A DNA stretch of 39,513 bases from a virus (IMGVR_UViG_3300043419_001109:1-39513), one strand, 5' to 3'. Positions 22,193 to 29,853 are shown, numbered from the stretch's first letter. A program made the numbers and translations. The notes: generated from the letters alone by a model not told the origin.

Positions 22193-23907
22193 TGTCAAGA
22201 CAAGAAACTAAGTTCCTTTTTGAAGGATGGCGTCGTTATCTTGCCGAAGCCGAGGGTGCTGCCGGTGGCGAAACTGTAAAGATCTTTGACTTTGATAACA
22301 CTCTTGTTGGCATGAGCGAAGGTTTTAAGGAAATTGGTGGAGCAGTTAATCAATTCCTTCTCTACTTAAATGAAGCTGCATATAAGCGTGCTTGCACCAA
22401 GCTACTACGCGATGCACAGAAACTCCCAGCCTTTGATACATTCGGCAAAGCATTCTCAGAAAACCCAAACGCAACCTATATCTATTCAATGGTTAAAAGC
22501 GAAGGCTTTAATAAAAAGGAAGATACCTTCCTACGTTATCTAATGGGTGGAGTTGACGGCAACGGTGTCCAGAAGCCACCAGATCAAGCATTTCATACGT
22601 TCCTTAAGCTTATCTTTGGTATCCATGCAACAACATTAGCTAAATTTGACCAAGGCGGCACAGAACGCGTAGAGGTTGACGATAGCGACGAAGTTGATTA
22701 TGATGAATCATATCAAGACCAGGATATGGATTACGAGTATATGGAAGAGGCCAGCAAGGGCAAGAAAGTTCCACAGGAACAAGCTCTCGAAATGGCTGCA
22801 AAAGGTGATGTAAAGGCAGCCAAGGCTCTATTAAAGAAGTATTTTACATATGATGAAATGCGCGGTGGATTAGAGCGCAGCAACCAAGCTAAAGTTGCAA
22901 TTAAAAAAGACCTTATTGAACAAATACTAAAGAAGTTTGGTCTAGCTGGATTCCCAGCAGATAAGATTATTGTAACAGATAACCTTGCATTAGCAAAAGA
23001 TGCCGGTGGCCTTGAGGCTGGCACAAGTGGCAAGCGTAAAGGTACTATTGATATTGCCAAAGCCCATCCAAGTGCCGCAGGTTACGAGATATATGACAAT
23101 AACGGCCCAGCATTAGGACAAATGAAAGCTGGTATCGTTCGTGCTGCTAGAAGTGGCGGCGCTGAAGGTGCAGCAGAACTCTCACAAAAGATCGCTGATC
23201 TAAAGGCAAAGTCAGAAACCGAAATAGATAAAGCTGCAAAGCGTCAACTGGATGCAACAATTAAGCAACTTGATCTTGAACTACAACAAAAACTAAATAT
23301 TGCCACGTTCAGCATTGATAAGGCAACCGGAGCAGCAAAGGAAATCTTTAATCCACTTTCCGGCAACAATGGCACAGGTATTGCAGATCCAACCCATGCC
23401 ACCCGCGCTCTTGAAAATGATATCTTTGGTGTTGTTAGCGGAAGCAACAAGCGCGATGGTATCCTATCTGGACGTAAGGTTTCAAAGGCTGGCAATAAGC
23501 AAGAGTTTATTAAACTTGCTGCACAATTCCCAGCCGTTGCAGCATTTATCAACGGTGCAATTGCACGCGGTAAGGGCGGCAAGACAGCAGAAGCAATCCC
23601 TGGTGTTGAGGCAATGGATGCAACTGCAATGTCACCAGAGGCAGCAGATGCCGCACTTGCAAAAGTAAGAAAGGAACTACCAGCTTTTAGTAAAGCGGTA
23701 CAAGAAAAGTTCCCACACAAGAGTGCAGCCGGCGAAGAAGAAGCAGCGCCAGAAGCTCCAACCGCACCAGAGCCAACTCCAGAGCCAGAAGCAAAGCCAA
23801 AGGCCGCAAAGAAACCTGCGGCAAAGAAGGCAGCAAAGCCAGAAGAACCAGAACTAGATGAACGCGCACTATACGAAGCATTAAAGCGCATATTAAAAAA
23901 ACGATAA
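22192..23907 (+). CDS. HAD-like domain protein with cleavable-type leader (571 aa)
   Basis: The leader TKFLFEGWRRYLAEAEGA resembles T4-type capsid targeting sequences that end in L-x-E before the cleavage point. IFDFDNTLVG (D33, D35) is HAD motif I, and a later SAAGYEIYDNNGPALGQM (from about residue 289) looks like the acidic HAD motif IV of the phage nucleic-acid-repair type. Between them lies a helical insert with an acidic patch (VDDSDEVDYDE). A long helical region and an Ala/Pro/Glu/Lys-rich linker lead to LYEALKRILKKR. Probably a virion-associated phosphohydrolase; activity unproven. Confidence 0.65.
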   Translation: MSRQETKFLFEGWRRYLAEAEGAAGGETVKIFDFDNTLVGMSEGFKEIGGAVNQFLLYLNEAAYKRACTKLLRDAQKLPAFDTFGKAFSENPNATYIYSMVKSEGFNKKEDTFLRYLMGGVDGNGVQKPPDQAFHTFLKLIFGIHATTLAKFDQGGTERVEVDDSDEVDYDESYQDQDMDYEYMEEASKGKKVPQEQALEMAAKGDVKAAKALLKKYFTYDEMRGGLERSNQAKVAIKKDLIEQILKKFGLAGFPADKIIVTDNLALAKDAGGLEAGTSGKRKGTIDIAKAHPSAAGYEIYDNNGPALGQMKAGIVRAARSGGAEGAAELSQKIADLKAKSETEIDKAAKRQLDATIKQLDLELQQKLNIATFSIDKATGAAKEIFNPLSGNNGTGIADPTHATRALENDIFGVVSGSNKRDGILSGRKVSKAGNKQEFIKLAAQFPAVAAFINGAIARGKGGKTAEAIPGVEAMDATAMSPEAADAALAKVRKELPAFSKAVQEKFPHKSAAGEEEAAPEAPTAPEPTPEPEAKPKAAKKPAAKKAAKPEEPELDERALYEALKRILKKR

Positions 23908-23922
23908 GAGGATAGACAAAGT

Positions 23923-24192
23923 ATGTGTACTATTTGTAGAAAATTTAAAAAAGGAAGTATTGAAATAGACGAAGCCCGCGAACAGTTAGAGGAGCAGTCT
24001 GAATATCTAACTGAAGAGCATATTGAAGAAATTGAAGAAATGCTACTTATTGCGGAAGATAAGCAAGAATACATGAATGAACGTCAACGCGAACGTCTTG
24101 AGTATGACGATGATTCAGAAGAAATTTTAGAAGGCGACGATCTGGAGCTTCCAGATGGAAGCGATAACTACTTTATAGAAGAGGATGAGTAA
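23923..24192 (+). CDS. Hypothetical very acidic helical protein (89 aa)
   Basis: N-terminal MCTICRKFKKGSIEI has one C-x2-C. The rest is helix rich in Glu (EEHIEEIEEMLLIAEDKQEY) ending in an Asp/Glu tail. The GAGGATAGACAAAGT upstream is a fair ribosome site. Could be a small scaffold-like or chaperone-like acidic protein; unassigned. Confidence 0.6.
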   Translation: MCTICRKFKKGSIEIDEAREQLEEQSEYLTEEHIEEIEEMLLIAEDKQEYMNERQRERLEYDDDSEEILEGDDLELPDGSDNYFIEEDE

Positions 24193-24195
24193 AAA

Positions 24196-25431
24196 ATGAA
24201 GATTACCAAAAGTCAGTTGAAGCAGCTAGTCATGGAAGAACTTTCAGAACAGATGCCAGAAATGGCAGAAATGCATGGCGGCGACGAAATGCATCTGCCA
24301 GAAGCAGAAGTTATGGAAATGCAAGGTGAGACGGTTACTGTAAAAGTGACTCTAGAATTTATAGACGGTCATGCAAATACGGAAGGAATCCAACAAGCCG
24401 TTGACCAAGCGATTGGTAGCCATGAACAAAGCGGTGCCGAATACGGTATGGACGAAGCCAAGCGCCAATCATGGAAGAGAATAAGCAGAGATAGAGCAAT
24501 GGCAGATATTGATGCACGTCTTAAAAATGATCCAAAACATCAAGCTTCAGAAAAAAGACGCAAATCAGGAGAGGACCAAGAAGTTATAGGTAAATCATAC
24601 AGTCGCGGTCATGCTCCACGCGGCGGGGAAGATGAAATAGACGAAGGTCGCTTCGGAAGAAGCAAGGAACCAGCTTATCTCAAGCGTGCAAGAGAAGAGG
24701 AAGAAGATAAGCTTTATGGAAAACCAAAGGGTGATGAAGATACCATAAGAAGAGATCCACACGGCAAGAGAAGCCGCGAAGAACGCTCAGACAAAGATTC
24801 AAAGAACGAGGGACGTATTAGCAAAAGCTCGTTAAATTCTCTTATTGCTGAAGAATATTCAGCAATGTTAAAAGAATATGAAGCTTGGGTTGTAGGCGAT
24901 GACGGATACCTACGCGATGACGAAGGCAATGAAGTTTATGTAGGTGGCCCTGCGCGTGAGTGGCATGGAGCGTGGCCAAAAGATAAATATGGTCGTGAAA
25001 AGCATGGCGGTGGGTCAAGTTCATACGGCGGTTCATCCGCACCAGAAAGCAAAGAAAATATTGCTAAACTTGAGGCTGCGCTAGCAAAGCAAGGACCAGG
25101 ATCTAAGTCCCATGAATTCCTAAGTTCAATTATTTCACAAGCAAAGCGCAAGGCTCTATCACCAAAACAAAAAGCTTCACCAATGATTGCACGTATTCTA
25201 GGCGGCGGGACAGCAAAGCCAGCCGCACCAGCAGCAGCCCCTGCACCATCAGCGGCACCATCCGCTCCAGCAGCAGGTGGCGGTAGCCCAATGATGGCAA
25301 AGGCTAAGGCACTTGTTGCACAGAAGCCAGAACTAGCCGATAGCAGCACAATCAAGGCAATCATGGCAGGAAAGACACCAAATAGCTTTGCAATCAAAGC
25401 ATTTGAAAAGAAGTACGGAGTTAAGCTATAA
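24196..25431 (+). CDS. Leader-bearing low-complexity protein with LysM-like or helical tail (411 aa)
   Basis: Leader MKITKSQLKQLVMEELSEQ, followed by an acidic Met-rich stretch. The middle is charged and disordered (Arg/Glu/Asp/Lys). A second leader-like segment, GRISKSSLNSLIAEEYSAML, occurs near residue 207, then a Gly/Tyr/Trp-rich patch (GYLRDDEGNEVYVGGPAREW). The C-terminal third has an Ala/Pro linker and helices ending AIKAFEKKYGVKL. Probably virion-associated and possibly processed at two sites. No enzyme motif. Confidence 0.6.
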   Translation: MKITKSQLKQLVMEELSEQMPEMAEMHGGDEMHLPEAEVMEMQGETVTVKVTLEFIDGHANTEGIQQAVDQAIGSHEQSGAEYGMDEAKRQSWKRISRDRAMADIDARLKNDPKHQASEKRRKSGEDQEVIGKSYSRGHAPRGGEDEIDEGRFGRSKEPAYLKRAREEEEDKLYGKPKGDEDTIRRDPHGKRSREERSDKDSKNEGRISKSSLNSLIAEEYSAMLKEYEAWVVGDDGYLRDDEGNEVYVGGPAREWHGAWPKDKYGREKHGGGSSSYGGSSAPESKENIAKLEAALAKQGPGSKSHEFLSSIISQAKRKALSPKQKASPMIARILGGGTAKPAAPAAAPAPSAAPSAPAAGGGSPMMAKAKALVAQKPELADSSTIKAIMAGKTPNSFAIKAFEKKYGVKL

Positions 25432-25458
25432 TATAGCTACCTTCTAGAAACTCAACAG

Positions 25459-25495
25459 CCGCCGTATCCTAATAAGGTACGGCGGTTTCTATTTA
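25459..25495 (+). terminator. Rho-independent terminator
   Basis: Stem CCGCCGTA / TACGGCGG with inner CCT/AGG pairing, followed by TTTCTATTTATA. The CTATTTATA (25489-25497) abuts the next ATG. Confidence 0.85.
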
Positions 25496-25499
25496 TAAT

Positions 25500-26195
25500 A
25501 TGAGATTATTATTTGATCACGTTCATGGCTTTGGAAAAATGGCGCAGGAAGCAATACTTTATTATCCATGTGCTGCTATATTTGAAGAATATGAATATCC
25601 TATGGCACTGGAGACAGGCTGGTTCCCGTTAAATAAACATATGTGGTTTCAGAGTCGCAGCACCAGGATAGACTTATCACTTTATAAAACGGGCAAAAGT
25701 ATCCTAAAGAATTCTAGAAAGATAACTTGGCATCTCTGGAAGCCAGATAAGAAATTACTTGGACCCATATATGAAAAGTATCTTGCACATAAAGGCTATA
25801 ATGGCAATAACTTAACACTTGATGATATCTGTGATAACAGCAACCAGATATTATTATATCGTCGCAATGGTAAGTTTATAGGTTTCCTTGCTTTCAAGAT
25901 TATCGGTAAAGCATTTCTTTCTGTTGAATTTGCATGGGATTACGAAGAGCCACAGTTAAGTCTAGGCCATGTATCCCGCCACGTTGAATCTCTACTTGCA
26001 AAGCAGCGTGGATGCAGGTATATTTACATGAGTAGCGGGTATGAAACATGCTCCCTGTATAAAGGCGACTATCTTGGATTTCAATGGTGGAAAGGTTACG
26101 AGTGGTCAAGTGATGTTGACATGTATCGCCAGATGTGTCACAATGACTCCGCTGTTGAGGTAAAGAATTACTTCAATCGGCTGGAGGAAAAATGA
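25500..26195 (+). CDS. Aminoacyl-tRNA-protein transferase-like (ATE/Bpt C-terminal GNAT fold)
   Basis: The C-terminal half resembles arginyl/leucyl-tRNA-protein transferases: LLGPIYEKYLAHKGY, a GNAT-like strand pair (KFIGFLAFKI), SLGHVSRHVESLLAKQRG, then YIYMSSGYETCSLYKGDYLG and WWKGYEW. This matches their 'SLG ... YLYLGY ... MKYK ... P ... W' pattern. The N-terminal part (ALETGWFPLNKHMWFQSRST) replaces the cysteine-rich domain of cellular enzymes. If active it would add an amino acid to acceptor N-termini, creating degrons. No Shine-Dalgarno precedes the ATG; M14 is an alternative start. An ordinary GNAT is the alternative. The next gene acts on peptidyl-tRNA. Confidence 0.55.
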   Translation: MRLLFDHVHGFGKMAQEAILYYPCAAIFEEYEYPMALETGWFPLNKHMWFQSRSTRIDLSLYKTGKSILKNSRKITWHLWKPDKKLLGPIYEKYLAHKGYNGNNLTLDDICDNSNQILLYRRNGKFIGFLAFKIIGKAFLSVEFAWDYEEPQLSLGHVSRHVESLLAKQRGCRYIYMSSGYETCSLYKGDYLGFQWWKGYEWSSDVDMYRQMCHNDSAVEVKNYFNRLEEK

Positions 26196-26539
26196 GCATC
26201 TATAAACAAGTTATTGTAATGCGTAAGTTCCCTTCTCTCCGCAAGGGCAAGTATATTGCGCAAGGTTGCCATGCCTCACTAGAGGCTGCCACCCAAGCGT
26301 CAAAGAAACATCTTTTGGAGTGGGCACTGTCTGGCAATACAAAGATCGTTGTATATGTTGAAAGCGAGTTGGAACTTCGCCGCTTGCGTCATGACTGTGA
26401 GTATGCTAAGATTCCCTGCTATCTTGTTGAGGACGCAGGGCGGACAGAATTTCCAGAGCCAACAATAACTGCACTTGGTATTGGACCCGCGAGCAGTGAA
26501 GAAATTGATAAGATTACAGGACACCTACCACTTTTTTAA
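26192..26539 (+). CDS. Peptidyl-tRNA hydrolase 2 (Pth2)
   Basis: Releases tRNA from prematurely dropped peptidyl-tRNA. Motifs of the Pth2 fold: KQVIVMRKFPSLRKGKYIAQ, GCHASLEAA (catalytic-region His), KIVVYVESELELRRL, VEDAGRTEFPEPTITALGIG and the end IDKITGHLPLF. 115 aa, the usual size. This is the archaeal/eukaryotic-type enzyme, different from bacterial Pth, so it is not host-like in kind. Overlaps the transferase-like gene by four bases (ATGA), with GGAGG upstream. Confidence 0.9.
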   Translation: MSIYKQVIVMRKFPSLRKGKYIAQGCHASLEAATQASKKHLLEWALSGNTKIVVYVESELELRRLRHDCEYAKIPCYLVEDAGRTEFPEPTITALGIGPASSEEIDKITGHLPLF

Positions 26540-26549
26540 TGAGGATAAA

Positions 26550-27590
26550 ATGATTCAATATGCTGATGTGATCGTAGATTTACAGCAGGGTGATAGTGGA
26601 AAGGGCAAGGTGGCAAACTATCTTGCCAAAACACGATCTTATACACATGTTGTGCGTTATAATGGCAGTAATAATGCAGGGCACACTATTTATGTCAATG
26701 GAAAAAAGGTGGTGACACATAGTATTCCTGTCGGCGTATTACACGGAATCAAAAGCATTATTGGCCCAGGTTGCGTAGTAAATGTCGAGCATTTCTTCAA
26801 TGAGTTGAGGGAACTTGAAGATGCTGGAATTAATACTCGCGGTCTTGTGTATATTGCAAATAACGCTCATATCATTACAGATAGTCATCTTAGTGAGGAT
26901 CGGGCCGATAGTAAGATTGGTACAACTAAACGAGGCAACGGTCCAGCGTACCGTGATAAGTATGCAAGAGAAGGTACGCGAGCATCACAGGTTGCGGAAC
27001 TCCAACCATACCTAATTGATATTCACGAAGAATTCTATAATAGTTTTACCGACTGCCGCATCCTATTTGAAGGAGCGCAGGGTTTCTATCTTGATATTGA
27101 TTGGGGCGACTATCCCTATGTAACAAGCTCGCATTGCACTGTTGGTAGCGCGATTATGAATGGTGTGCCTCCACAGAAGATTCGCCATATCTATGGTGTC
27201 GCCAAGGTATATGAAACCTATGTAGGCGCAAAAGAGTTTGAACCAGCAGGTAATCCTACGTTTAGTAAGATGCGCGAACTCGGCGGCGAATACGGTGCAA
27301 CAACTGGCCGTCCGCGCCAATGCAACTGGATTAATGTTAACAACTTAAGTAAGGCAATCCAGATGAACGGCGTAACGCATCTTATCTTTAACAAGATTGA
27401 TGTTCTCCGAGAACTTGGACAGTACGCCGCATATAATAACGGTAAATTAATCAAGTTCCGCGACGAAGTTGACATGGCTAACTATTTTATTGATGTTGCA
27501 GAGTTTTCAGAAGTGTGTAATATTACCTTCTCTGACAATCCAGATGATATCCATGACCATGCCGCAGGAGTGGAAGCGGCGACAGGATAA
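26550..27590 (+). CDS. PurA/PurZ-family synthetase, short archaeal/phage form (346 aa)
   Basis: Ligates aspartate to a purine nucleotide using a nucleoside triphosphate. DLQQGDSGKGK (10-20) is the P-loop: PurA has GDEGKGK and phage PurZ, as I recall it, GSTGKG. Here the catalytic Asp15 of PurA is kept but the next Glu is Ser. His45 in NNAGHT, KIGTTKRGNGPAY, EGAQGFYLDIDWGDYPYVTS and the aspartate loop GATTGRPRQ are present. FNKIDVL fits guanine recognition, so GTP is the likely donor. Length matches archaeal PurA and PurZ rather than ~430 aa bacterial PurA. Likely product adenylosuccinate from IMP; dGMP as substrate cannot be excluded. Start chosen for GAGGATAAA upstream. Confidence 0.85.
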   Translation: MIQYADVIVDLQQGDSGKGKVANYLAKTRSYTHVVRYNGSNNAGHTIYVNGKKVVTHSIPVGVLHGIKSIIGPGCVVNVEHFFNELRELEDAGINTRGLVYIANNAHIITDSHLSEDRADSKIGTTKRGNGPAYRDKYAREGTRASQVAELQPYLIDIHEEFYNSFTDCRILFEGAQGFYLDIDWGDYPYVTSSHCTVGSAIMNGVPPQKIRHIYGVAKVYETYVGAKEFEPAGNPTFSKMRELGGEYGATTGRPRQCNWINVNNLSKAIQMNGVTHLIFNKIDVLRELGQYAAYNNGKLIKFRDEVDMANYFIDVAEFSEVCNITFSDNPDDIHDHAAGVEAATG

Positions 27591-27599
27591 AGAAAGTAC

Positions 27600-27628
27600 T
27601 TGAAAGTGCCAGCAAGATGATGTAAGAT
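27600..27628 (+). promoter_or_regulatory. Sigma70 promoter
   Basis: TTGAAA, 17 bases, TAAGAT followed by GCTTCTA, in the gap before the gene at 27674. Its expected start leaves a short leader with a small GCCC/GGGC hairpin. Confidence 0.6.
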
Positions 27629-27673
27629 GCTTCTACACTAACCGCCCCACAGTGGGCAGAAACGGAAAACAAA

Positions 27674-28015
27674 ATGGCTACCTCAACTCGTTCTACCTCA
27701 CGCACCACCGGCTCAACCTCACGGCGTTCATCAACCCGTACTGACGGTTCAACCTCAACCCGTCGCGACTCAAGCTCACGCGATACGACTCGCCGTACGT
27801 CAACCCCACGTACCGATGCGTCACCAAATCGTCGCGCCCGTGATGTCAGCCGCATCAAGCACTACACCTTCCGCTATAACCTTGACCGTGTTTCACGCAA
27901 GGCTGGTTCATCAAATGTTACCATTGCCTCAAATGGTAGCGACGGTGCGCTAACCCTCTCAATCCAAGAGGCTCGCTCGCTATATAATTTCCTTGACCGC
28001 CACTTCAATGCCTAA
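27674..28015 (+). CDS. Ser/Thr/Arg-rich tail plus small C-terminal domain (113 aa)
   Basis: Residues 2-58 are almost only Ser, Thr and Arg with a few Asp/Pro (TSTRSTSRTTGSTSRRSS), a disordered, highly basic arm like protamines or SR proteins. Serine is nearly always TCA and the codon run is repetitive. Residues 59-113 form a compact alpha/beta domain (HYTFRYNLDRVSRK, GALTLSIQEARSLYNFLDRH). DNA or RNA binding is a reasonable inference. Own promoter and terminator imply strong separate expression. No clear ribosome site (ACGGAAAACAAA). Confidence 0.65.
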   Translation: MATSTRSTSRTTGSTSRRSSTRTDGSTSTRRDSSSRDTTRRTSTPRTDASPNRRARDVSRIKHYTFRYNLDRVSRKAGSSNVTIASNGSDGALTLSIQEARSLYNFLDRHFNA

Positions 28016-28037
28016 TATCGGATAGGTAAGTAAATGG

Positions 28038-28069
28038 AACCCTGCTGCCGAAAGGTGGCAGGGTTTTTT
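28038..28069 (+). terminator. Rho-independent terminator
   Basis: AACCCTGC ... GCAGGGTT stem capped by TGCC-GAAA-GGTG, then TTTTTT. GNRA-type loop. Confidence 0.88.
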
Positions 28070-28081
28070 ATAGGAGGATAC

Positions 28082-28294
28082 ATGCAAAATTATCTACTGT
28101 TAGCCCGAACTAATACGGGCGCTATTGAAGAAAAGGTAAATGTTTTCTGTTCTCTTGATGTAGCAAAAGGGATACTTAACGTAATCATGGATACAAAGAA
28201 GAGCCTTGTTCGCGGTGAAATTATTGAAGGAAACCGCAACTGGATTAGTGATTTTCGCGTCAAGCCAATATGGAGCCAAAGTTATGAATCGTAG
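28082..28294 (+). CDS. Hypothetical protein (70 aa)
   Basis: The ATG is set by TAGGAGGATAC. Strand start (NYLLLARTNTGAIEEKVNVF), helix (LDVAKGILNVIMDTKKS), then strands ending with VKPIWSQS. Alpha/beta sandwich-like, unrecognised. Overlaps the next gene by 11 bases. Confidence 0.6.
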   Translation: MQNYLLLARTNTGAIEEKVNVFCSLDVAKGILNVIMDTKKSLVRGEIIEGNRNWISDFRVKPIWSQSYES

Positions 28295-28538
28295 TGGAAC
28301 ATATAAAACTATTCGCGTAAGACATCCATACCAGCCAACAAAAGACCCGCATAGGGTTAAAGATATTCAGCGTATACAAAATGCTATGCTCCTACATGGA
28401 TATTACGCCACAAGCGAACAGTGCGAAGAAATGTGGGAAATGAATAGCGATGATGTTTGTGCAAGCTGGCTTGTACTCCCAGCAGATGATGAATCTATTT
28501 ATAGAGAGATCAAACAATATTTTGAAGAAGTTAAATAA
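28284..28538 (+). CDS. Hypothetical protein (84 aa)
   Basis: Start has TGGAGCC upstream. N-terminus RSGTYKTIRVRHPYQPTK is basic; helices follow (VKDIQRIQNAMLLHGYYA, SEQCEEMWEMNSDDVCASWL). Ends on YREIKQYFEEVK, with the last base of the TAA serving the next ATG (TAATG). Unrecognised. Confidence 0.6.
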   Translation: MNRSGTYKTIRVRHPYQPTKDPHRVKDIQRIQNAMLLHGYYATSEQCEEMWEMNSDDVCASWLVLPADDESIYREIKQYFEEVK

Positions 28539-28783
28539 TGTCTAAGTTTAAACCGGGCGATTTACTGTCTATCAATAGCGATGTTAACGCTGAAAGCGGA
28601 TACTGGTGGGAGGGGTCCGGCCTCCTTCTCAGTAATGAAAACGGCTTTTATCTACTAGAAATGATTTTTTTTAATAGAATCAACCGTCGTAACTTTGCGG
28701 TAACAGAGCGATATAATTATCGCCTAACCGTGCCCATAAAAGAATCTGACTACATTGGGTTATTTTATTTGGATGAGGACTAA
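28538..28783 (+). CDS. GDLL-family small protein (81 aa)
   Basis: FKPGDLLSIN (residues 4-13) is the family entry motif, with Lys-Pro for Glu-Val. GSGLLLSNENGFYLLEMIFF corresponds to the YLVL and YKLM strands of the array members. The end is DYIGLFYLDED rather than KVA. Coupled to the gene before by TAATG. Outlier copy about 2 kb upstream of the main array. Confidence 0.65.
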   Translation: MSKFKPGDLLSINSDVNAESGYWWEGSGLLLSNENGFYLLEMIFFNRINRRNFAVTERYNYRLTVPIKESDYIGLFYLDED

Positions 28784-28811
28784 TTATATTATCCAAAGGA
28801 GGCCCAATGAT

Positions 28812-29420
28812 ATGGCAAAGGATAAAAACGAAAAGTTAACAGCACTTCCACTGATCACAGAGAAACAATTAAAGGCAATTTACCCAAACTGCAAACCAGA
28901 AAAAGTAAAAAGCTATACAGCAGCATTCAATGTTGTATTCCCAATCTTTGAAGTTGATACACCGGCACGTATTGCGGCATTCTTAGGTCAGGTTGGAGTT
29001 GAGAGCGGCGAACTACGCTACGATAAAGAGCTACCAAGCAAATATAACAAGAAAGATCCAAAAGATCCAAATGAACCATGCGGTTCACTTTATGAAGGTC
29101 GCAAGCTATTAGGTAATACACAGGCTGGTGACGGACCAAAGTTTATTGGTCGCGGAGTTCTACAATTAACTGGCCGTGCAAACTATACCGATATGAGCAA
29201 GAAAATTGGTATTGATCTAGTCGCGCACCCAGAGAAAGCAGCAGAAGCAGATGTCTCTGTACGTATTGCTTGCCAGTTCTTTAAGGATCGTGGACTATTT
29301 GCCAAAGCAGATGCCTGGGATCTACGCGAAATTACCCGTCGTGTAAATGGTAATGCTTGCCTACATCACGAACAACGCGTTGCATTTAGCGAGAAAGCAT
29401 TAAAAGTTCTAACAGCTTAA
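28812..29420 (+). CDS. Endolysin, glycoside hydrolase family 19 (chitinase-like lysozyme)
   Basis: Cuts peptidoglycan glycan strands at lysis. GH19 pattern: IAAFLGQVGVESGELRYDKE with catalytic Glu64 and Glu67 nearby, YEGRKLLGNTQAGDGPKFIG, GRGVLQLTGRANYTD, later ACQFFKDRGLFAKAD and the helix EITRRVNGN. 202 aa with no separate cell-wall-binding domain and no signal peptide, so it needs a holin. Start at 28812 is preferred: AAAGGAGG lies nine bases before, and MAKDKN gives the compact protein. Followed by a terminator and two membrane-linked genes. Confidence 0.9.
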   Translation: MAKDKNEKLTALPLITEKQLKAIYPNCKPEKVKSYTAAFNVVFPIFEVDTPARIAAFLGQVGVESGELRYDKELPSKYNKKDPKDPNEPCGSLYEGRKLLGNTQAGDGPKFIGRGVLQLTGRANYTDMSKKIGIDLVAHPEKAAEADVSVRIACQFFKDRGLFAKADAWDLREITRRVNGNACLHHEQRVAFSEKALKVLTA

Positions 29421-29433
29421 AATAAAAAGTATT

Positions 29434-29478
29434 AAATAGCACGGCTGGGTAAAACTGGCCGTGCTATTTTTTATTTTT
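29434..29478 (+). terminator. Rho-independent terminator
   Basis: Twelve-base stem AAATAGCACGGC / GCCGTGCTATTT with loop TGGGTAAAACTG, followed by TTTATTTTT. Ends the endolysin transcript. Confidence 0.92.
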
Positions 29479-29533
29479 AAAACTAATTACATAAGAACGA
29501 TATCTTCCCCATGATGGGAGAAAGGAGAATAAC

Positions 29534-29839
29534 ATGGAAGAAACTACTATGGAAGCCCCACACACCGTAGCTACTGTTGGTGCAGAGCCAAGTCTCGGTA
29601 GCGAATTAGCAATGGTCAAAGACCTAACTGGCGGTAACCCAGTTGTGACCGTTGTTCTCGCAGCAATTCTTATGGTTGGTGGTCCCGCTGGTTGGAAGTT
29701 CTGGACTGCTCGTCAAAAAGCAAAAACAGAACTAGAAGAAAAGCGCATGGAACTTGAAGCAAAAATCAAGCTAGCTGAAATTAAAGCTGCTGATAATGAC
29801 GACGAACCAAAGAAAGGTAAGAAAAGTAAGAAAGCTTAA
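29534..29839 (+). CDS. Single-span membrane protein, holin or spanin candidate (101 aa)
   Basis: A strong AAGGAG site. Residues ~36-57 (PVVTVVLAAILMVGGPAGW) form one membrane helix. The following 40 residues are a charged coiled coil (ARQKAKTELEEKRMELEAKI) ending in a Lys-rich tail (KKGKKSKKA), which would be cytosolic by the positive-inside rule. The acidic/neutral N-terminus (about 35 aa) would then be periplasmic. Position right after the endolysin supports a lysis role; type not decided. Confidence 0.6.
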   Translation: MEETTMEAPHTVATVGAEPSLGSELAMVKDLTGGNPVVTVVLAAILMVGGPAGWKFWTARQKAKTELEEKRMELEAKIKLAEIKAADNDDEPKKGKKSKKA

Positions 29840-29853
29840 TTGAGAATAGCCCA

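Noticed and set aside
22676-22704. TTGACG-17-TATGAT promoter-like match in the HAD-like gene
   Set aside because: Lies deep in an acidic coding stretch of GAC/GAT codons with no gene start downstream; chance match.
23244-24074. Long minus-strand reading frame (276 codons, Ser/Ala-rich)
   Set aside because: It is the antisense of the HAD-like gene and its Ala/Pro/Lys linker; no ribosome site, no recognisable domain, and all other genes are on the + strand.
26550-27590. Claim that the phage has a 2-aminoadenine (Z) genome
   Set aside because: The catalytic Asp of PurA is retained, the polymerase is family C, and no DatZ-type dATPase or MazZ is in the window. The substrate cannot be settled from sequence.
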